Source of the DNA: Chlorokybus atmophyticus
Taxonomy: Eukaryota > Streptophyta > Chlorokybophyceae > Chlorokybales > Chlorokybaceae
Assembly: GCA_009103225.1 (NCBI GenBank)
Contig: RHPI01003788.1
Location: 3,071 to 67,070, forward strand
Direction of reading: 5' to 3'
DNA: 64,000 bases
Below are positions 1 to 11,994 of this stretch, piece after piece (within the stretch, counting starts at the first letter, position 1; each line of letters opens with the position of its first letter). Both the position numbers and the translations under genes were made by a program. The notes under the pieces were generated by a model. The model saw nothing but the letters and a program-made list of their open reading frames with translations, searched no databases and had not been told where the DNA came from.

Positions 1-566
1 AGAGAGGGGGGGGGGAGAGATATAGAGTGTGGTGGGAGGGGAGATGACATGTCGCGAACTGAGCTTTGCTTGTTCACGCACGCATGCATGTGCCAACGCG
101 CACACACTCGCACACGCACATGCACGTGCGCACCATTGTTCCGAGTGGAACATTCATATTCTCCTGGATGCACCGCCAATGTCTTGCGCGCAAGCTTGGG
201 CATCGTGACCTGCAGAAGTTCATGTCATTGTTGTGTGTAAACGATTACGAGGTGTACAATAGATTGCATTGACAAAATGAGTGCGTGCAAGCCAGTGTGG
301 TTGATAGAGCGGGTAGTGTACGCGCGAAATGTGTGCGTGCATACAAGCCAATGTGGTTGACATAGCGGGTAGTGTACGCGCGAGTACTGTGTATGCACGC
401 CCTACCGCGTGATTACGACATGTTTGCGGCCAGGAGCACTGTGCACACTAAACCCGCCGCACAAATGCGGTAATCTTGCACCTGGCAACAAGGCACGTGT
501 GTACGGGCGGTCGAGCGGCAGGGCGGCATGGATCTCTGTGTGGTTGCACACGTTACGGGGAGAAAA
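1..566. repeat. Non-coding start with a two-copy tandem repeat (281-382)
   Basis: There is no convincing gene here. A unit of about 50 bp at 281-327 is repeated at 333-382 with small changes; both copies share the core gcgggtagtgtacgcgcga. The first 50 bases are purine-rich (G and GA runs). Short open frames on the plus strand are cysteine- and histidine-rich translations of CA/TG-rich DNA and have no recognisable domain. Confidence 0.6.
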
Positions 567-710
<144 letters not shown>

Positions 711-3541
711 CGAGAGCACCCAGCCATACATACCTGCTGCTCGGCCGCCGCCGCCCCAGCCGCTGCCGCCGCTCAGGCAGCGGCAGCGGAGTAGCCGTTG
801 AACGGATTGCTGTCACACTGTCCACTCTGCATAATTAAAATTTGTTTATTTACAAAATCTATCTAAAATATCTAGTGGCTGCGATCAAACCAAAGTAGTA
901 AATTGGCGGTCATAGTAGCTCAAAATAGCTGAAGATTAGTCGATTGACGATGAGAACGAGCTTGGCGACAGCTGCTCCGAGCTATTGCTGAGCGTACTTT
1001 CGGTCCCGAGCAGTGTTGCTGTCCCCCAATAATAACTTGCCATGAGTTTGACGTGGGTTCACAACCCGCGCGCCAAGTTGACCGCTGACCGCATGATCGG
1101 TCGCATACAATGGCAGGTCGCGTTGTAAGACGGTGAGGGTGAGCGGTGCCAGGTCGGTGGAGTACTAATCGTGGGCCGACGCGTGCCATTAAGCCGCGGG
1201 CGGATCGGTTGTAGGCGGCCGTAATCATGACGCAAGCTGAACCTGAGGGAAGTTAGAGAGGAATGTCACGGGTTTGTATGATCGTAACAGGCCTAAGCTT
1301 AAGGCAGCGACTTTTGTTGCCGCAGCAAAGCCTGATGATCGGAACCCCGTTTGTTACAGGGTGTGCCGCTTGGTGTGATGTTATCAAGCGTGGAAAAGAG
1401 GTGTTTGGCCGAAGCTGAGTGCACCGTCACGGGAAACAAGCGCTCAGCAAGTGCTAGCTCCGACAGCACTTGCCAATGCATCAGCTTCCAGGATAACCAG
1501 GGCCCATTTGTCATCCTCGCTATAAAAACCTAACCAACATGCTTCTCTTTGCATAAATACTCAATTATGATTGGGAAGCAGCGCTTGCCTGCAGCAGCAT
1601 CATCTGGTATTACCCTCTTGTAGGCTTTCTCGACCATCAATGCCAGGTTGACATAAAAGAGAAAGGGTGCATGTGTTCAGATGCTCTGTCTGACTCGCTT
1701 AGTTCACCACGTACGTTAACACGACGAGTTGATGCTTCATTTTACCTCAACGCTTTTCATGAATCCAAGAGATGGGCAATCTCATCTGAGTCACAAGCAG
1801 CTGCAGTACTTTCTACATCGGTGTCCACATCCTCAATGCTACAAAAGTGTTCATACAACATGCCGTACGTCATAAAAACATTAACGAAGCGTGCCTGTTC
1901 ACCTTCTGAGCTTGTGATGACGATTTTAAGTGGTATGAGTTGACGAGCTGAGCGGTCCAGCGCGATCTGCAATGGTTGCTTGCTATCAAAGTCCGTGATT
2001 GTTTCCGCCATCTTCTTCACATTAGCAACAGCACCCACGGATTGCATCAGCTCTCGGCATTGCAGCAAGCCTTTGCTGAGCACGACGTCCATGTCGCCTT
2101 CGATTTGCAACAAGCGAACGATGGCATTGACATGCGACCCCGTGGTGTGGTCTTTGCAACCTTAATGCCTTGGGCTGATCATGCGACCTTGAAGTCAACC
2201 ACAAGGGACGAAGTGGTTGTTGAACCATTCTCTGATTGCCGCGTAGCCTTTCAAATCATCTTTGTTTAGCTTCAAATAATCACCCACAAGCAAATTGCTG
2301 TCGTGCGCGAGCATGTTGTGTCATGTGCATGGTGTCTTCTGGGCTAGCGACATAGACCTTGGGATTTTGACTTCTAAAGCCATTTTATGGTGTTTATGTG
2401 TTGGATTACAATATGACATCCTCATAGACGCGAGAGCGGTGTGTTCGAGGCGTATCTATAGTCAGACACCGAGCTAACATGCCATCTTCAAGTTACCATG
2501 GTATCCCGCGCAGCTGTTTGGAAGCTGTGCCTTTGAGAAGCCATGAGTAACAATTAGAGTGGCGGTTTGGCCGTGCGTTGGCGTCTAAAAATGCGAACAC
2601 AATTTAAGACAACTTGAAGTGTACTTAGATGGGATGAGCTTCGGTACGAATTTCTAACCGTTTACTATTGCTTATAAACGCCATCACGGCTGTTACTATG
2701 CTGGTGCAGTCTGAAAGTTAGGGTAGTTGAGGAGTTGGTCGGGCTTGGGCTCAATGGTGGTATATAAGGCGTTGCTAGCTTGTTTCCTAAGTTGGGTGGA
2801 GGTTGGCCTACTGAAGTTTAAACAACACTTTTACGAAAAGGTTCTTGGCTGAGCGGATGTTTATGCACATGCTTGCATATATGGTGTGTGTGCACGTGTT
2901 TGTCGCTATGCGATGCTGTGCATGAAGTGGTGTGCGCCACGGTTGCGACTTTTACACCGTTTGGGTTGCCTTGGCATGCACATTGAGTGAGTTTAACTTT
3001 AAGCTGCTCTACAGGAGATAGCGGCTGATTGCATGTGTTGTGCTCGTCTTGCCTACCTTTTGCAAGATAGGCAAGACGCATCTTTCACTTGCATCCAACC
3101 CATTATCAGTTAAGAGTTGTTGGAAGCCTTGGGAACGTGGACAAAGTGTAATAACCAGCTGAAGATGAGGGAGAAGGCGTTGCGGCTCGGCGCATCGGCT
3201 GCAATCAAAGCGAAGTGGAAGAAGGAGCAGCCCATGACTTAGTTCAAAGCGCTCTTGAGAAAGACCTCCCCACAATCAACACCCGCCGAGGTTCATGTTC
3301 GTTCTCTCAACCGAGCTTTGTCTAGCGCGTTGGGGAGATGGCGAGGATGTATATGCGCATGCTTAAGCTCTTAACGGACACGGACTTCGGTGATGACGGA
3401 TTAGACCGCGGCGGTTGCGTACTCTCAGCAAGTAGAGGCGGACTTGAGGCTGAAAGTGGAGACCATGTTGACCACTTAGTCCGAGTTTTGGACGTACACG
3501 CTTGCGGATGTCTTCAATGTGGTCGCAACGGAAGAAATCTA
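711..3541. other. No supported gene; GC-rich start then mixed non-coding DNA
   Basis: I see no recognisable gene here. A minus-strand open frame at 1757-2113 (118 codons, acidic C-terminus) is the most protein-like stretch. Upstream it runs back through another plausible coding block near 2265 interrupted by stop codons, so it may be a decayed transposon gene, but no motif identifies the family. The rest is simple CA/TG-rich or AT-rich DNA. Confidence 0.4.
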
Positions 3542-3857
3542 GCATGAGTACCTTAAGAACAATGACCGGCAGTATTGGGGGCTAAAGTTGCTTGAGATTA
3601 CGGTTTTGGAGAAGACCTCTTCCAAGCCCGCGGCAACATCGGCGTTAAGCACGGCAGCTGGTGGGAAGCCGAAGGAGCTCAAGCACGCCGACAACGCGGT
3701 TGTGGAAGGTGTGTCAGGTGCAAAGTGCTGGTCATGTGAAGAGCAAGGCCACAATGCGAAAGATTGTGGCAAAGGCAAGAAGGTTGTGTGCTCGCATTCC
3801 AAAAAGGGAGGGCATGTCAAGTGTTGGAGTAAGCATCCGGAGTTGCGTCCAAAATAG
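3542..3857 (+). pseudogene. Retrotransposon gag fragment with CCHC zinc knuckle
   Basis: The C-terminal part of a retrotransposon nucleocapsid. The frame ends with a clear knuckle, CWSCEEQGHNAKDC (C-x2-C-x4-H-x4-C), which in this family binds packaged RNA. A second, degenerate cysteine/histidine cluster follows, lacking one cysteine of the spacing. A basic Lys-rich linker precedes it. The preceding few hundred bases look like further gag but contain stops and frame changes. No LTR could be placed around it. At about 4060 a short stretch starting VVTTRALARR resembles the linker between RNase H and integrase in gypsy pol, so a wider decayed element is possible. Confidence 0.6.
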
Positions 3858-6800
3858 GAGGGGCAGTCGGAGCTTACTCAAGCGTGAGAGAAGAGTCATC
3901 AATGGCGGAGGTGACAAAGGCATTGGCGGCAATGCAATTGGAGTATGCATTGTTGATGAGCATGCTTGAGCCAGGGAACAGGCTCGAAAGGAGCACAGGG
4001 TAAGCCTAGCAGCTCTGGAGGTTACATCATGTATAGTGCACTTCTAGGAGGCAGTAAGTTGTGACGACAAGAGCGTTGGCACGCCGAAACACTGCACCAG
4101 CTCCCCGGACCAGGATGGTTGAGGAGGAGGCCGCGCCCGTCCGCGAGGAGGGTGTAGATCATAACCAGCTGCACGCATGCCATATGTCATATTTAAGTTG
4201 CTGCCAACAACCCCGTTGGCAAGAGAGTTCGCACTTGGAGGGTGCGAAGAGGGTGCGAAAGTGCAGCTGACTACTATGGCAACGACGCAACATGATGTCG
4301 GCGTCGGTGGAGGTGGTAAGCACAAGAGAGTGGAGGAGCTGCTACAAATGTGTGTGAAGCTTCTCGAGGGTGCCAAGATGCTTTCCCAACAGCCCGCAAC
4401 TCAAGCCCATGAAAAAGTCTTGAAAATTGATGGCGCCAGTGGAGAGTGTCACGCCGGAGCAGGTTGGGTAGCCGCTTGTTCGCTTGAAGGACCTTAGAGT
4501 CCGCAAGGAACACGTGGTGGGGCTGCACACGGAATGTTGTCCGCGGACCAGCCCTGGTCCAAACGTACGGATCAAGGTGAAAACGCCCGGGCGGCTTGGG
4601 GCCCGGACCAGGGTCGGCCGGCTAGGTCCAAACGCGACCAGGGCCCGTCAAAAAATGCGGCTTTGGCACGCTTGGTCCTCAATCCCGGACCAGCCTTGAT
4701 ATCCAATTGAACCCGGTATGCACCAAACCCGTCATAACCACCATTACTAACAGCGTCGACTCTGTTTGAATATTCGTATGTGCGCCACGTGACGGCCGAA
4801 AATTTTGCAAGCCATCCATGTTTCTTTATCACGCCGCCGAAACCGGCCGGATTAGGGCGCCCTCCTTCATATTACCTCACACCAGGATTAGGGTTAGGGT
4901 TAGGGTTAGGGTTAGGGCACCCAAACGCTTGCCTCTCCCAGCAGCAAAGAAACACTGGCGGCAGCATTCGGCCATCCCCTGCTCCCGCCCCGACCTTCTC
5001 CTGCGGCCGACAAGCAAATAAACAGCGGCAGCTCCTCTGCGCATGCTCCCACCAGGCTGTTACAATGTCTATCTCAATAAATTTTGGATATACTTGATGT
5101 ATGCATGCTGACATCAAGTGTCAATCCAAAACGTCGACATGACATGTTACATATCTATCATAGCAAAATATATATACTATTAACCTTTAGCCTAAAAGTA
5201 ATGCTCCTTTTATCGCATTGTATGCTTGAATATAATAGTTACATCACATGTAATAACTCCAAAATGCGCACCAATTGCATATGCATACAATTGACCACAA
5301 ATGCGTACATTATACAAGGCATGATATATGTCCTTTCACCGTGGTTGTGCCACGGGTCAACGCACTGCACGGCAGTTGGGGTTTAAAACAGGGCGGTACG
5401 TCGCGATCGTTACATTTACGAAAGACCGATAAGAAGCGCGACGGGATTCGCCCTTAGCGTGATGACGGTCGCACTGATATTCTCATCTAATCAGATAGGT
5501 GGCGGTAATGACAGTTATGCATGACAATGTACTATATGTCAAATGAAACACATAGTTAACGCTTACAAAAACAATCAACATGTTTACATCACATCATACC
5601 TTATCAATTGCCGTGACACTTATATGTACTGTGTGAAGTTAATAATATTTACGCAGTGAACGATTGATCAAGAAATAATAAATTTTTGCTACCGCTGTTG
5701 TTATCGTTGCTCATAGTTGATTAACAGCCCATTGGGATCTACCTGATATTGCCATGTGCTCAGGTATTTGACCTAGCGGTCAGAGCCAGGCAAATACCTG
5801 TTAGAACACAAGGTCATATCAGCTATAACACGTTAGCTAGCATGCATCAAACACACGCCAATGGGCAAAAATCACAACAAACAGAGGTCAATGCACACAA
5901 TGTCATTGCTTTGGTCCAACAACAAGCTAATGTTACACAATATTAGCAACCACTGCATGTGGAAATACAATAGCGTATAGGTGCAAAACGCTAGAAGTGA
6001 ATAATGGGCAGATAAGCTGCACAGAATTGCTGGCTTAAGTTAACATTGGCTGGGACTGTGCCGGTAACAATCATGCATGCGTCGGCACACACACAAACGC
6101 ACAAGGAAATAAAGACATAGCCATGGAGATAGAGGGAGACAAAGGCAAACATAAGCAAAGATCTGCGTGTGTGACTGTCGAGTTGACCGTAGGAGCTGCG
6201 AAAGGGAGCTAGCCTTCAGGCAAGCTTCATACATGGTGTCTGCTATTCTGACCACTATTCTGCATGTCACGACAGGGAGGGGGGGGGGGGGCGGACGGAT
6301 ATGCTAAAGATCAGGTGTTCGACATCTGCAACAATGCAGTTGTTGTGGCGTCGCCACCATCGATCCATCCATTTCATATGCGAGCCAAACCAATTGATGC
6401 GCACGAATCTAGTTTTCCTGTTTACCACTAGATGGCAGTGAGAAGCGAGGATGGCAACCTTGCCGTTCAACTACCTGTAAAAGAGAGGCATTTTCTCTAT
6501 AGCATGCTGGCAAGCAGCTGCCATGGTGGGCGTACTCCAGAGGTACATTGCTTGCTGTAGATATGCACGTGCTCCTGCTATAGCTGTATGGTGGAGTCCA
6601 TGAGCAACTCTTGTGTTAAACACAACCACATGCAGGGCAGGGAAATGGAGTGGCCCATGATGTTCTTGGCCAGCGAAGGCATCTGCCCCTTTGATGCATG
6701 CGCTAACAATGAGCGCATTGCGGTGCCTGGTTGCATCATGAACCTGCTGCCTACGCCCGCACCCAGGCATAGCACAGACACAGAGGTAAATAAGGGCTGT

Positions 6801-7016
6801 TGTTAAGCCGCTGTCACATAATGAACAGTTGCCAATGCAGTCTATTGATTACATCTTGACAGTCGCAAATGCAATGCATGCTGTCGTTCTTAACAATCGC
6901 TAGTCAACGCATTACATTGCTGACCATCAACAATTGTGACAGTTGCCAATGCAATTGATCGACTTTGTTATAGCAGTTGCCAAGGGACTGCACTGACCAT
7001 TCTGGTTATTATACAG
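3858..7016. other. No supported gene; AT-rich and mixed non-coding DNA
   Basis: Contains a short interstitial telomere-like array (listed separately) and GC-rich DNA around 4550-4690 with repeated ggaccag motifs. AT-rich sequence lies between 5090 and 6000, and a G run sits near 6280. Open frames here are short and without recognisable domains. The stretch before 7017 is probably intron or flank of the exon that starts there. Confidence 0.45.
4888..4917 (+). repeat. Interstitial telomere-like array (TTAGGG)5
   Basis: Five tandem TTAGGG units preceded by ccagga. The same ccagga-led array occurs at 11375-11392, and CCCTAA-strand arrays occur inside both CACTA-like elements. It is not at a sequence end, so it is an interstitial repeat, possibly left by a transposon or by break repair. 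Confidence 0.85.
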
Positions 7017-7340
7017 GTTGCTGAGGAGGCGATCTCTGACTGTGAAGATGAAGCCGCCGCCATGGACTTGCGAATTGCAGCGGGGATTGCGTGCAACACC
7101 AAGCCCAACGCCCCCACCAGAGAGGAGGCAATGGACATGTATGAGTACTACCACCACATCGAGCACACGCTTTTCCACAAAGGTCATTAGTTGGCATTTA
7201 AGGATTCCAACCAAATGGAGCGTGTGCCAGACGAGCTAATCTTGCGAGCCATAGTCAGCTTTGCTGCCAAGAAAAGTGGTTGGTGTCTAACAAAGATGTT
7301 GAAGGAGGGTGCGGTTAGGGATCCAATCGCAAACTACCAG
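7017..7340 (+). CDS. Exon-like open frame, unknown family, one in-frame TAG
   Basis: A 324-nt block (108 codons, phase 0) bounded by a good acceptor (tatacag) and a good donor (cag|gtatgc). Its composition is protein-like: an acidic and Met-rich first half, then a basic helical segment with LRAIVSFAAKKSGWCLTKM. The only interruption is TAG at 7188-7190, after FHKGH. I do not recognise the family. The next candidate exon begins near 7415 (KRGKGEKAIPTQEAVDATAL), but its phase does not match, so the gene is broken or the splice site is misjudged. It may belong to a transposon, since everything around it does. Confidence 0.4.
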
Positions 7341-7887
7341 GTATGCATACTTCACTGCAGCAAGTTAACGACAGTCTTTTGCTAGTTTTTAAGAGTGATG
7401 ACTTGGTACAATGCAGGGCTTTTAAGCGAGGCAAAGGAGAGAAAGCCATTCCGACCCAAGAGGCCGTGGATGCGACAGCCCTCGTCATCCTCCTAGATGG
7501 GTGGTTTCTTCTTCTTATGCTATGGTCAAATTATTGTCTTTATAAGCACGTAACAGTACAGTTTATGCGAGTTCAACAAGCACGCGTTGAGTGTTTGTAA
7601 GAGATGCTGTCGACCAAGGCTATCGCGGGTGTCTTCACATTGGGGCTGAATCAACCAGGGAGAGCACAAGTCGGGCTTCCAGGCGAAGGTGGCAACACAA
7701 CAGATTGATGTGATTAGCTGCTTCTGTTACCTCCTATAACACCAGCGTGAAGTGCATGTGTGAGACTGTAGCTATAGTTTCACGGGCTTGACACTGGTGG
7801 GCTGTCGTATAACAGTCCAGTGCAGCATTTCTGTTAATTGCATGTGTATCGGATTCTATGCACCAAACACGGTGCAAGCAGTGCTCA
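7341..7887. other. Intron-like and non-coding DNA
   Basis: Follows the exon ending at 7340. One coding-like stretch (about 7415-7500) is open for roughly 28 codons before another donor-like site. Nothing else is recognisable before the palindrome array. Confidence 0.35.
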
Positions 7888-8618
7888 GACCATGCATGGC
7901 TTCAATGACTGTGACATCATGACAGACCATGCATGGTGCGACTGTTAATGGTGCGACTGTTAATTAGATCATGCATGGTGCGGTGTTTGTTAAGATCAGA
8001 CATTGTGCCACTTGTAAAGCATGCATGGCTTCAATGGCTACATTATGATAGACCATGCATGGTGCCACTTGTGGACCATATATGCACAACAATGTCCGTA
8101 TCTATGGACCGTGCATGGTGCCACTGTCAATCAGACCATGTATGCTGCATTGTCTGTAAAGACCATACATGGTGCCGCTTGTGGACCATATATGCACAAC
8201 AACGTCCGTATCCATGAACCGTGTATGGTGCGGCTGTCGATCAAACTGGCACCATAAATGGTCCACTGAGCCAGGAGGGCAGTGCACTTTGCATGGTCTG
8301 TACAATGTCAGTTTAAGCAACGACTTTCTGTCCGTTTTCATGGACCGTGCATGGTGCGACTGTCAACCACCAGACATGTGAAAATAATAAACCATGCCTG
8401 GTGGTCTGCGCCAGGGGGCATTGCACCATACATGGTCCTTGCAACCTCATACAAATTGGTCACCATATATGGTGCGACCTCACAAAAACATGGGACCGTT
8501 CACGTGAGGTTTGGACCATGCATGGTCCAACTGTCAATGACAGTTTGACCATATATGGTCCACCGATTTCACTTAGCAGGGAAAATTCCGGTCAAGAGGT
8601 ACGGACCATTTATGGTCC
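7888..8618. repeat. Array of about 17 near-palindromes ACCATNNATGGT
   Basis: Dyads with arms ACCAT/ATGGT and centres GC, AT, AC or AA recur every 30-60 bp from gaccatgcatgg at 7888 to ggaccatttatggtcc at 8603-8618. Spacers often read gtgcgactgtcaa or gtgccact. Some copies carry one-base changes in an arm. A second, shorter copy of the same array lies inverted at 22256-22430. The array sits just downstream of the minus-strand gypsy remnant. Regular dyads of this kind are typical of subterminal transposon repeats or protein-binding arrays; no function is shown. Confidence 0.75.
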
Positions 8619-8937
8619 TTTGACGTCAATCGGTGTGTCCAGCTTCCTCCACCATCTCATATGCGTGCTCGAACTCCTAAGTACTTTCGTGCTTCTTCAC
8701 TAGCATAACTCACCACCAAGGGAGTATACACCGTTACCATGCCTCCATGGTCATGAGTCTCCTGGTTTGAGCAACGTGTTGGACAGTCCCGGCATGCTCA
8801 AGGTTTCTTCCCAATTTTCAATAGTAGCCTCTGCACCTATTTAGGGCATTCGTTTCCCTGCCGCGCGCCGTTTTGCTCTATAGCGTTCACGCTATTGCGA
8901 CGCATGTTTCGACCAGGCGCATCTCCTCGCGCTCTCC
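8619..8937. other. Non-coding stretch between palindrome array and gag remnant
   Basis: No gene is recognisable. On the minus strand this is where the pol region of the gypsy remnant should follow the zinc knuckle, but I see no protease or reverse transcriptase motif, so the element is truncated here. Confidence 0.4.
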
Positions 8938-9177
8938 TTAAATTGTTAAGGCCAGGTGTTCGGTGGAGTCACACATGCAACACTTACGCACATCACCAAC
9001 TGGACGCCACTCAGTGGACCTTCTCATACCCTTGCGCGCATCGATCGCACCCACCTCCTTCAATAGGTCCCGAGCTAGCCCCATGCTCATCTGTGGGTGT
9101 AAAAGCCAACTTTTTGCCCCTCCAAGCACGCGCAAAGCCTTCTCGTGCCTACTTGCTTGGCCCGCGTTGACGGTCAC
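8938..9177 (-). pseudogene. Gypsy-2 gag C-terminus with degenerate zinc knuckle
   Basis: Ends KCCMCDSTEHLALT. The spacing C-x2-C-x4-H-x4 is right for a nucleocapsid knuckle, but the final cysteine position is isoleucine, so the zinc site is incomplete. The segment upstream (to 9177) is basic and of low complexity, as in gag C-termini. Confidence 0.5.
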
Positions 9178-9204
9178 GCCTTCAATTAAAGGTTAATGTT
9201 GTTG

Positions 9205-9607
9205 TCAAAGTTTAATGTTGTTGTCTTGAAATTCAATGCATCCAGGCGCTCCGCAATGTGTATCTCCTCGGCTAGCGCTTTTTGGGTCGCGGAATCTCCA
9301 CTTCCTTACGTAAGAGGCTTTAAACCACGGGTGTACCTGTTCAGCTGCTCCTCCTCGGTCAGGTTGGGAATGGACATTACCAAATGCTGAAACGCAGCTG
9401 TGTACGCCATCACTGACTTGGTTTTGCACAAGCGTTGCAAGTTGATCACGCTTACCACGGGAACAGATTGATGCCTGTCGTCTGCTGCCAACTCTTCCAT
9501 TGTAGACAATGGCGCCAACTGCCAACCCACTTGCAACACGTACACCGATGCCTTCACCATACAAGCGAAGCTCCTTCGAGCAACGTTGCCGCCACCTCTA
9601 CATGTAA
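9205..9607 (-). pseudogene. Gypsy-2 gag, continuation after the LINE
   Basis: Continues the capsid domain after the insertion: LHVEVAATLLEGASLVW, then after a frame change INLQRLCKTKSVMAYTAAFQHL and a typical Retrotrans_gag end, LTEEEQLNRYTRGLKP. After a further frame change comes the helix ALAEEIHIAERLDALNF. The domain order and motifs are those of Ty3/gypsy capsids; the frame breaks show it is a pseudogene. Confidence 0.75.
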
Positions 9608-10123
9608 TTGCGTGGGCACCTCCTTATCTGTTTGAAAACAACACTGAGATTTTAGTAAGAAAAGGCAAAAGCACACGGCAAGGTTGAAGCACTGATGCCG
9701 AGAGATATGCTCAAGAGCTACAGATAGCAGGAGGGGTAAAGGCTCGAAGAAAGCTAAGGGTGTGCCAGACTATAGCAGGAGGAGAGCTACCGGGGGGCAC
9801 TAAGCAGATAGCACCACCCATACCCCAACTGTCACAGAAATCCGCTACCGCTGCTGCCCGCACGCCTTCCCAAATTGGCTGTGAGCGTGCCTGCATCCAC
9901 TCCTCCTTTGCACGTCCGTGTATGGAGGAAGAAAGTTTGCGTAGGAGAACCACTAGGAGGGGGGGTCCCCCGCCATACCTGATAGAGCGACGGAAGCACA
10001 TGGTTAATTCCACATGGTAACGGGTCGGCCTGAAAGCCATATCCTCCCCAACGAGGGGGTGTGTGCGGCCCTACCACTCCTAAGAGAACAGCCGAGGAGG
10101 AGAGGCTCAGGGAGCCCCACCCA

Positions 10124-10309
10124 TCATCTGAAACATGCGGGTGAGGCTTCCCCAAACTTGTTGCGCATAAGCAATCGAGGAAAGGAAACGTGCAGAGGAT
10201 TCTCGATATCCTCCTCCTTGCAGCTCAAGCAGGAGGGGTCCACTGTGCAATCTATATGGCAAAGCTTGTGTCCCGTGTACAAGGCGCCGTGCGCCAGGAG
10301 CCATAGCAA
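10124..10309 (-). pseudogene. LINE zf-RVT-like segment
   Basis: LWLLAHGALYTGHKL...DPSCLSCKEEDIENPLHVSFP matches the zf-RVT pattern of LINE proteins: an aromatic/GALxTG entry, C-x2-C, then an E-N-x2-H helix. It lies about 1.2 kb downstream of the reverse transcriptase fragment on the same strand. Frame changes separate the two. Confidence 0.65.
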
Positions 10310-11374
10310 AGTGCAGTGCTTGCCTGGGGCCTACAGCTTATGAAGAGCGTGCCAGACCCCAGGCCAGTACAAACCCGGATCAATCCACTCCCACCTGGCA
10401 GGAAGGGGGATATGAGAGAGGTGTACCCCAAAGCGGGGGAGTACTCCCACAGGGAGAGCTGTGGGATGCAGCGTAGAGTGGGGGAGATGATCGTGCTCCA
10501 CCGCCTAACCCTCCAAGTGGGGGCGAAGAGAGAAGGGACTGGGCGGTAGGCCAGCCCGCCAACGCGGGGTCAAGATGGAGGTCTTAAAGGCGAGACCTGC
10601 CCGCCACCACCCAGCCATCAAAGCGGGAGGCGAGGGGCAGCTCCAACCATGCCGGAGAGAGAAGAGGCGGTCCAGAGCAATACCGTGCAGCAGGTGGGTG
10701 CACCCGCACCTTGGCCACAGTGCCGCCCGTCTCATGCACCGCTACTGAGGCACAGCCGCAGCTGTCGGGGTGCGGAGCCGTCGCCAGCCCCGCCTGCCAA
10801 GGGAGTCCTCGTAGAGAAGCAGAACATGGGGTAGGGAGAGACAGACCCACCGCTGGTCCCTGCAGCTTGGAGTGCTCTTGGCCGTTAAAGGAGTAAGACC
10901 AGCGAGGTGGCCTCTCACCACCCTCTCCACATAGAGCACTAAAGGAAGAACCCCATCCGGGGAGTAAACAGCCCACCACTCCTCCCCTCGCGGGGGGGAA
11001 GGCCCAGCGGAAAGCATAGCCCTCCACTCGATCGGAATGCACTGCCACAAAAAAGAGAGAACAGACTGGGGGTCCTCCACCCAGTGATTAAGCTCATGTG
11101 CCGTGTACTCCCGAAGGAGCTCCGTGTCCCACAAGTCCACAACCCTGTGAAACTCCTGGGCTGCCCATCGACGGAGCTGCGAGCGCATCTGGCCAGCACC
11201 CGGCACCTTCCCTAAGCCGTCCCGAATGAGCGAGTTGTAGAATAAGGGCTAGGAGAGAACCTCTTCCTAACAACGCGGAGAAGCTCTAAAGGAGGGGTGC
11301 ACCCGCAACCACGCCGCGAACACTGCTCGCCAATGCGGGGCCACCATCTTGTAAATGCGCATGCCCTACCAGGA

Positions 11375-11392
11375 TTAGGGTTAGGGTTAGGG
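11375..11392 (+). repeat. Interstitial telomere-like array (TTAGGG)3
   Basis: Three TTAGGG units within the LINE body, preceded by ccagga as in the array at 4888. Confidence 0.75.
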
Positions 11393-11493
11393 TGCCAGGG
11401 TGCCAGCAGCGTCGCTGCTGGGGGGACCTAAAGGATGGAAGGGTCGGCTGAGTTCTGGGCCTAGGACTCCAAGTGGCGGAATTTCAGAATTTT

Positions 11494-11978
11494 TTAAGGC
11501 GCCCAGGTGTGACCCACAAGGCGCACTGCCCACTTAGCCAGTAACGCAGCAGTTTGAAGCTCGAGGTCCTTAATGCCTAAGCCGCCTCCTGCCTTAGGAA
11601 GGCAAGCCACCTGCCAGCTCACCCTGCCTCTCAACGGGCCCTGCTCTACTGGTGCGTCCTCGTCCAACCGAGCAACCCCAAAGGTTGAAGCCCACAGGAA
11701 CGCCCGGCAGGCTCTTTGCAGCAAGCGAATGTCGGACTTGCTGGGGTTGACCACCGCCGCCAAATATTAGAGGCAGGAGAGGATGCCCTGGTTGATCACC
11801 AGAGCTCTGCCAAGTAGAGAGAGATGCTGCCGCGACCAGAGGTTCAGCTGGGATTGAATCTTCCGAAGAACCTCCGCGTACAGCTGCTGCCCCCTCAAGG
11901 AAACTCCCATCGGCACCCCTTAAAGGACAGCCCCCTCCCCTCGTGGAAGCCAGGGAACCCCCGAGGAAGGTGGAGGCT
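11494..11978 (-). pseudogene. LINE reverse transcriptase, C-terminal part
   Basis: Motifs in order: GVPMGVSLRGQQLY, the helix KIQSQLNLWSRQHLSLLGRALVINQGIL, and CRAFLW, followed by VSWQVACLPKAGGGLGIKDL and ALLAKWAVRL. This is the conserved end of LINE-type reverse transcriptases. Two TAA codons interrupt the frame (before GVPMG and before YLAAVV). The palm with its catalytic aspartates lies upstream of the truncation and is absent. Confidence 0.85.
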
Positions 11979-11994
11979 TTGCGCGGGCACCTCC

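Larger units (their letters stand above)
9624..11978 (-). mobile_element. 5'-truncated LINE (non-LTR retrotransposon)
   Basis: About 2.36 kb, read on the minus strand. The 5' end starts inside reverse transcriptase (WLPRGEGAVL.GVPMG). The thumb/linker motifs follow, then a reverse-transcriptase-associated zinc-finger region, then a 3' untranslated part. It is flanked by 16-bp target duplications: ttgcgtgggcacctcc at 9608-9623 and ttgcgcgggcacctcc at 11979-11994 (one mismatch). The 3' end reads AACAGATAA on the minus strand. 5' truncation with a long target duplication is the classic result of target-primed reverse transcription. Confidence 0.85.

Noticed and set aside
4888-4917. A true chromosome end
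   Set aside because: Only five units, with unrelated sequence continuing on both sides.
7888-8618. CRISPR-like array
   Set aside because: Repeats are palindromic dyads with variable centres and uneven spacing inside eukaryotic transposon-rich DNA; there are no direct repeats with unique spacers and no cas genes.
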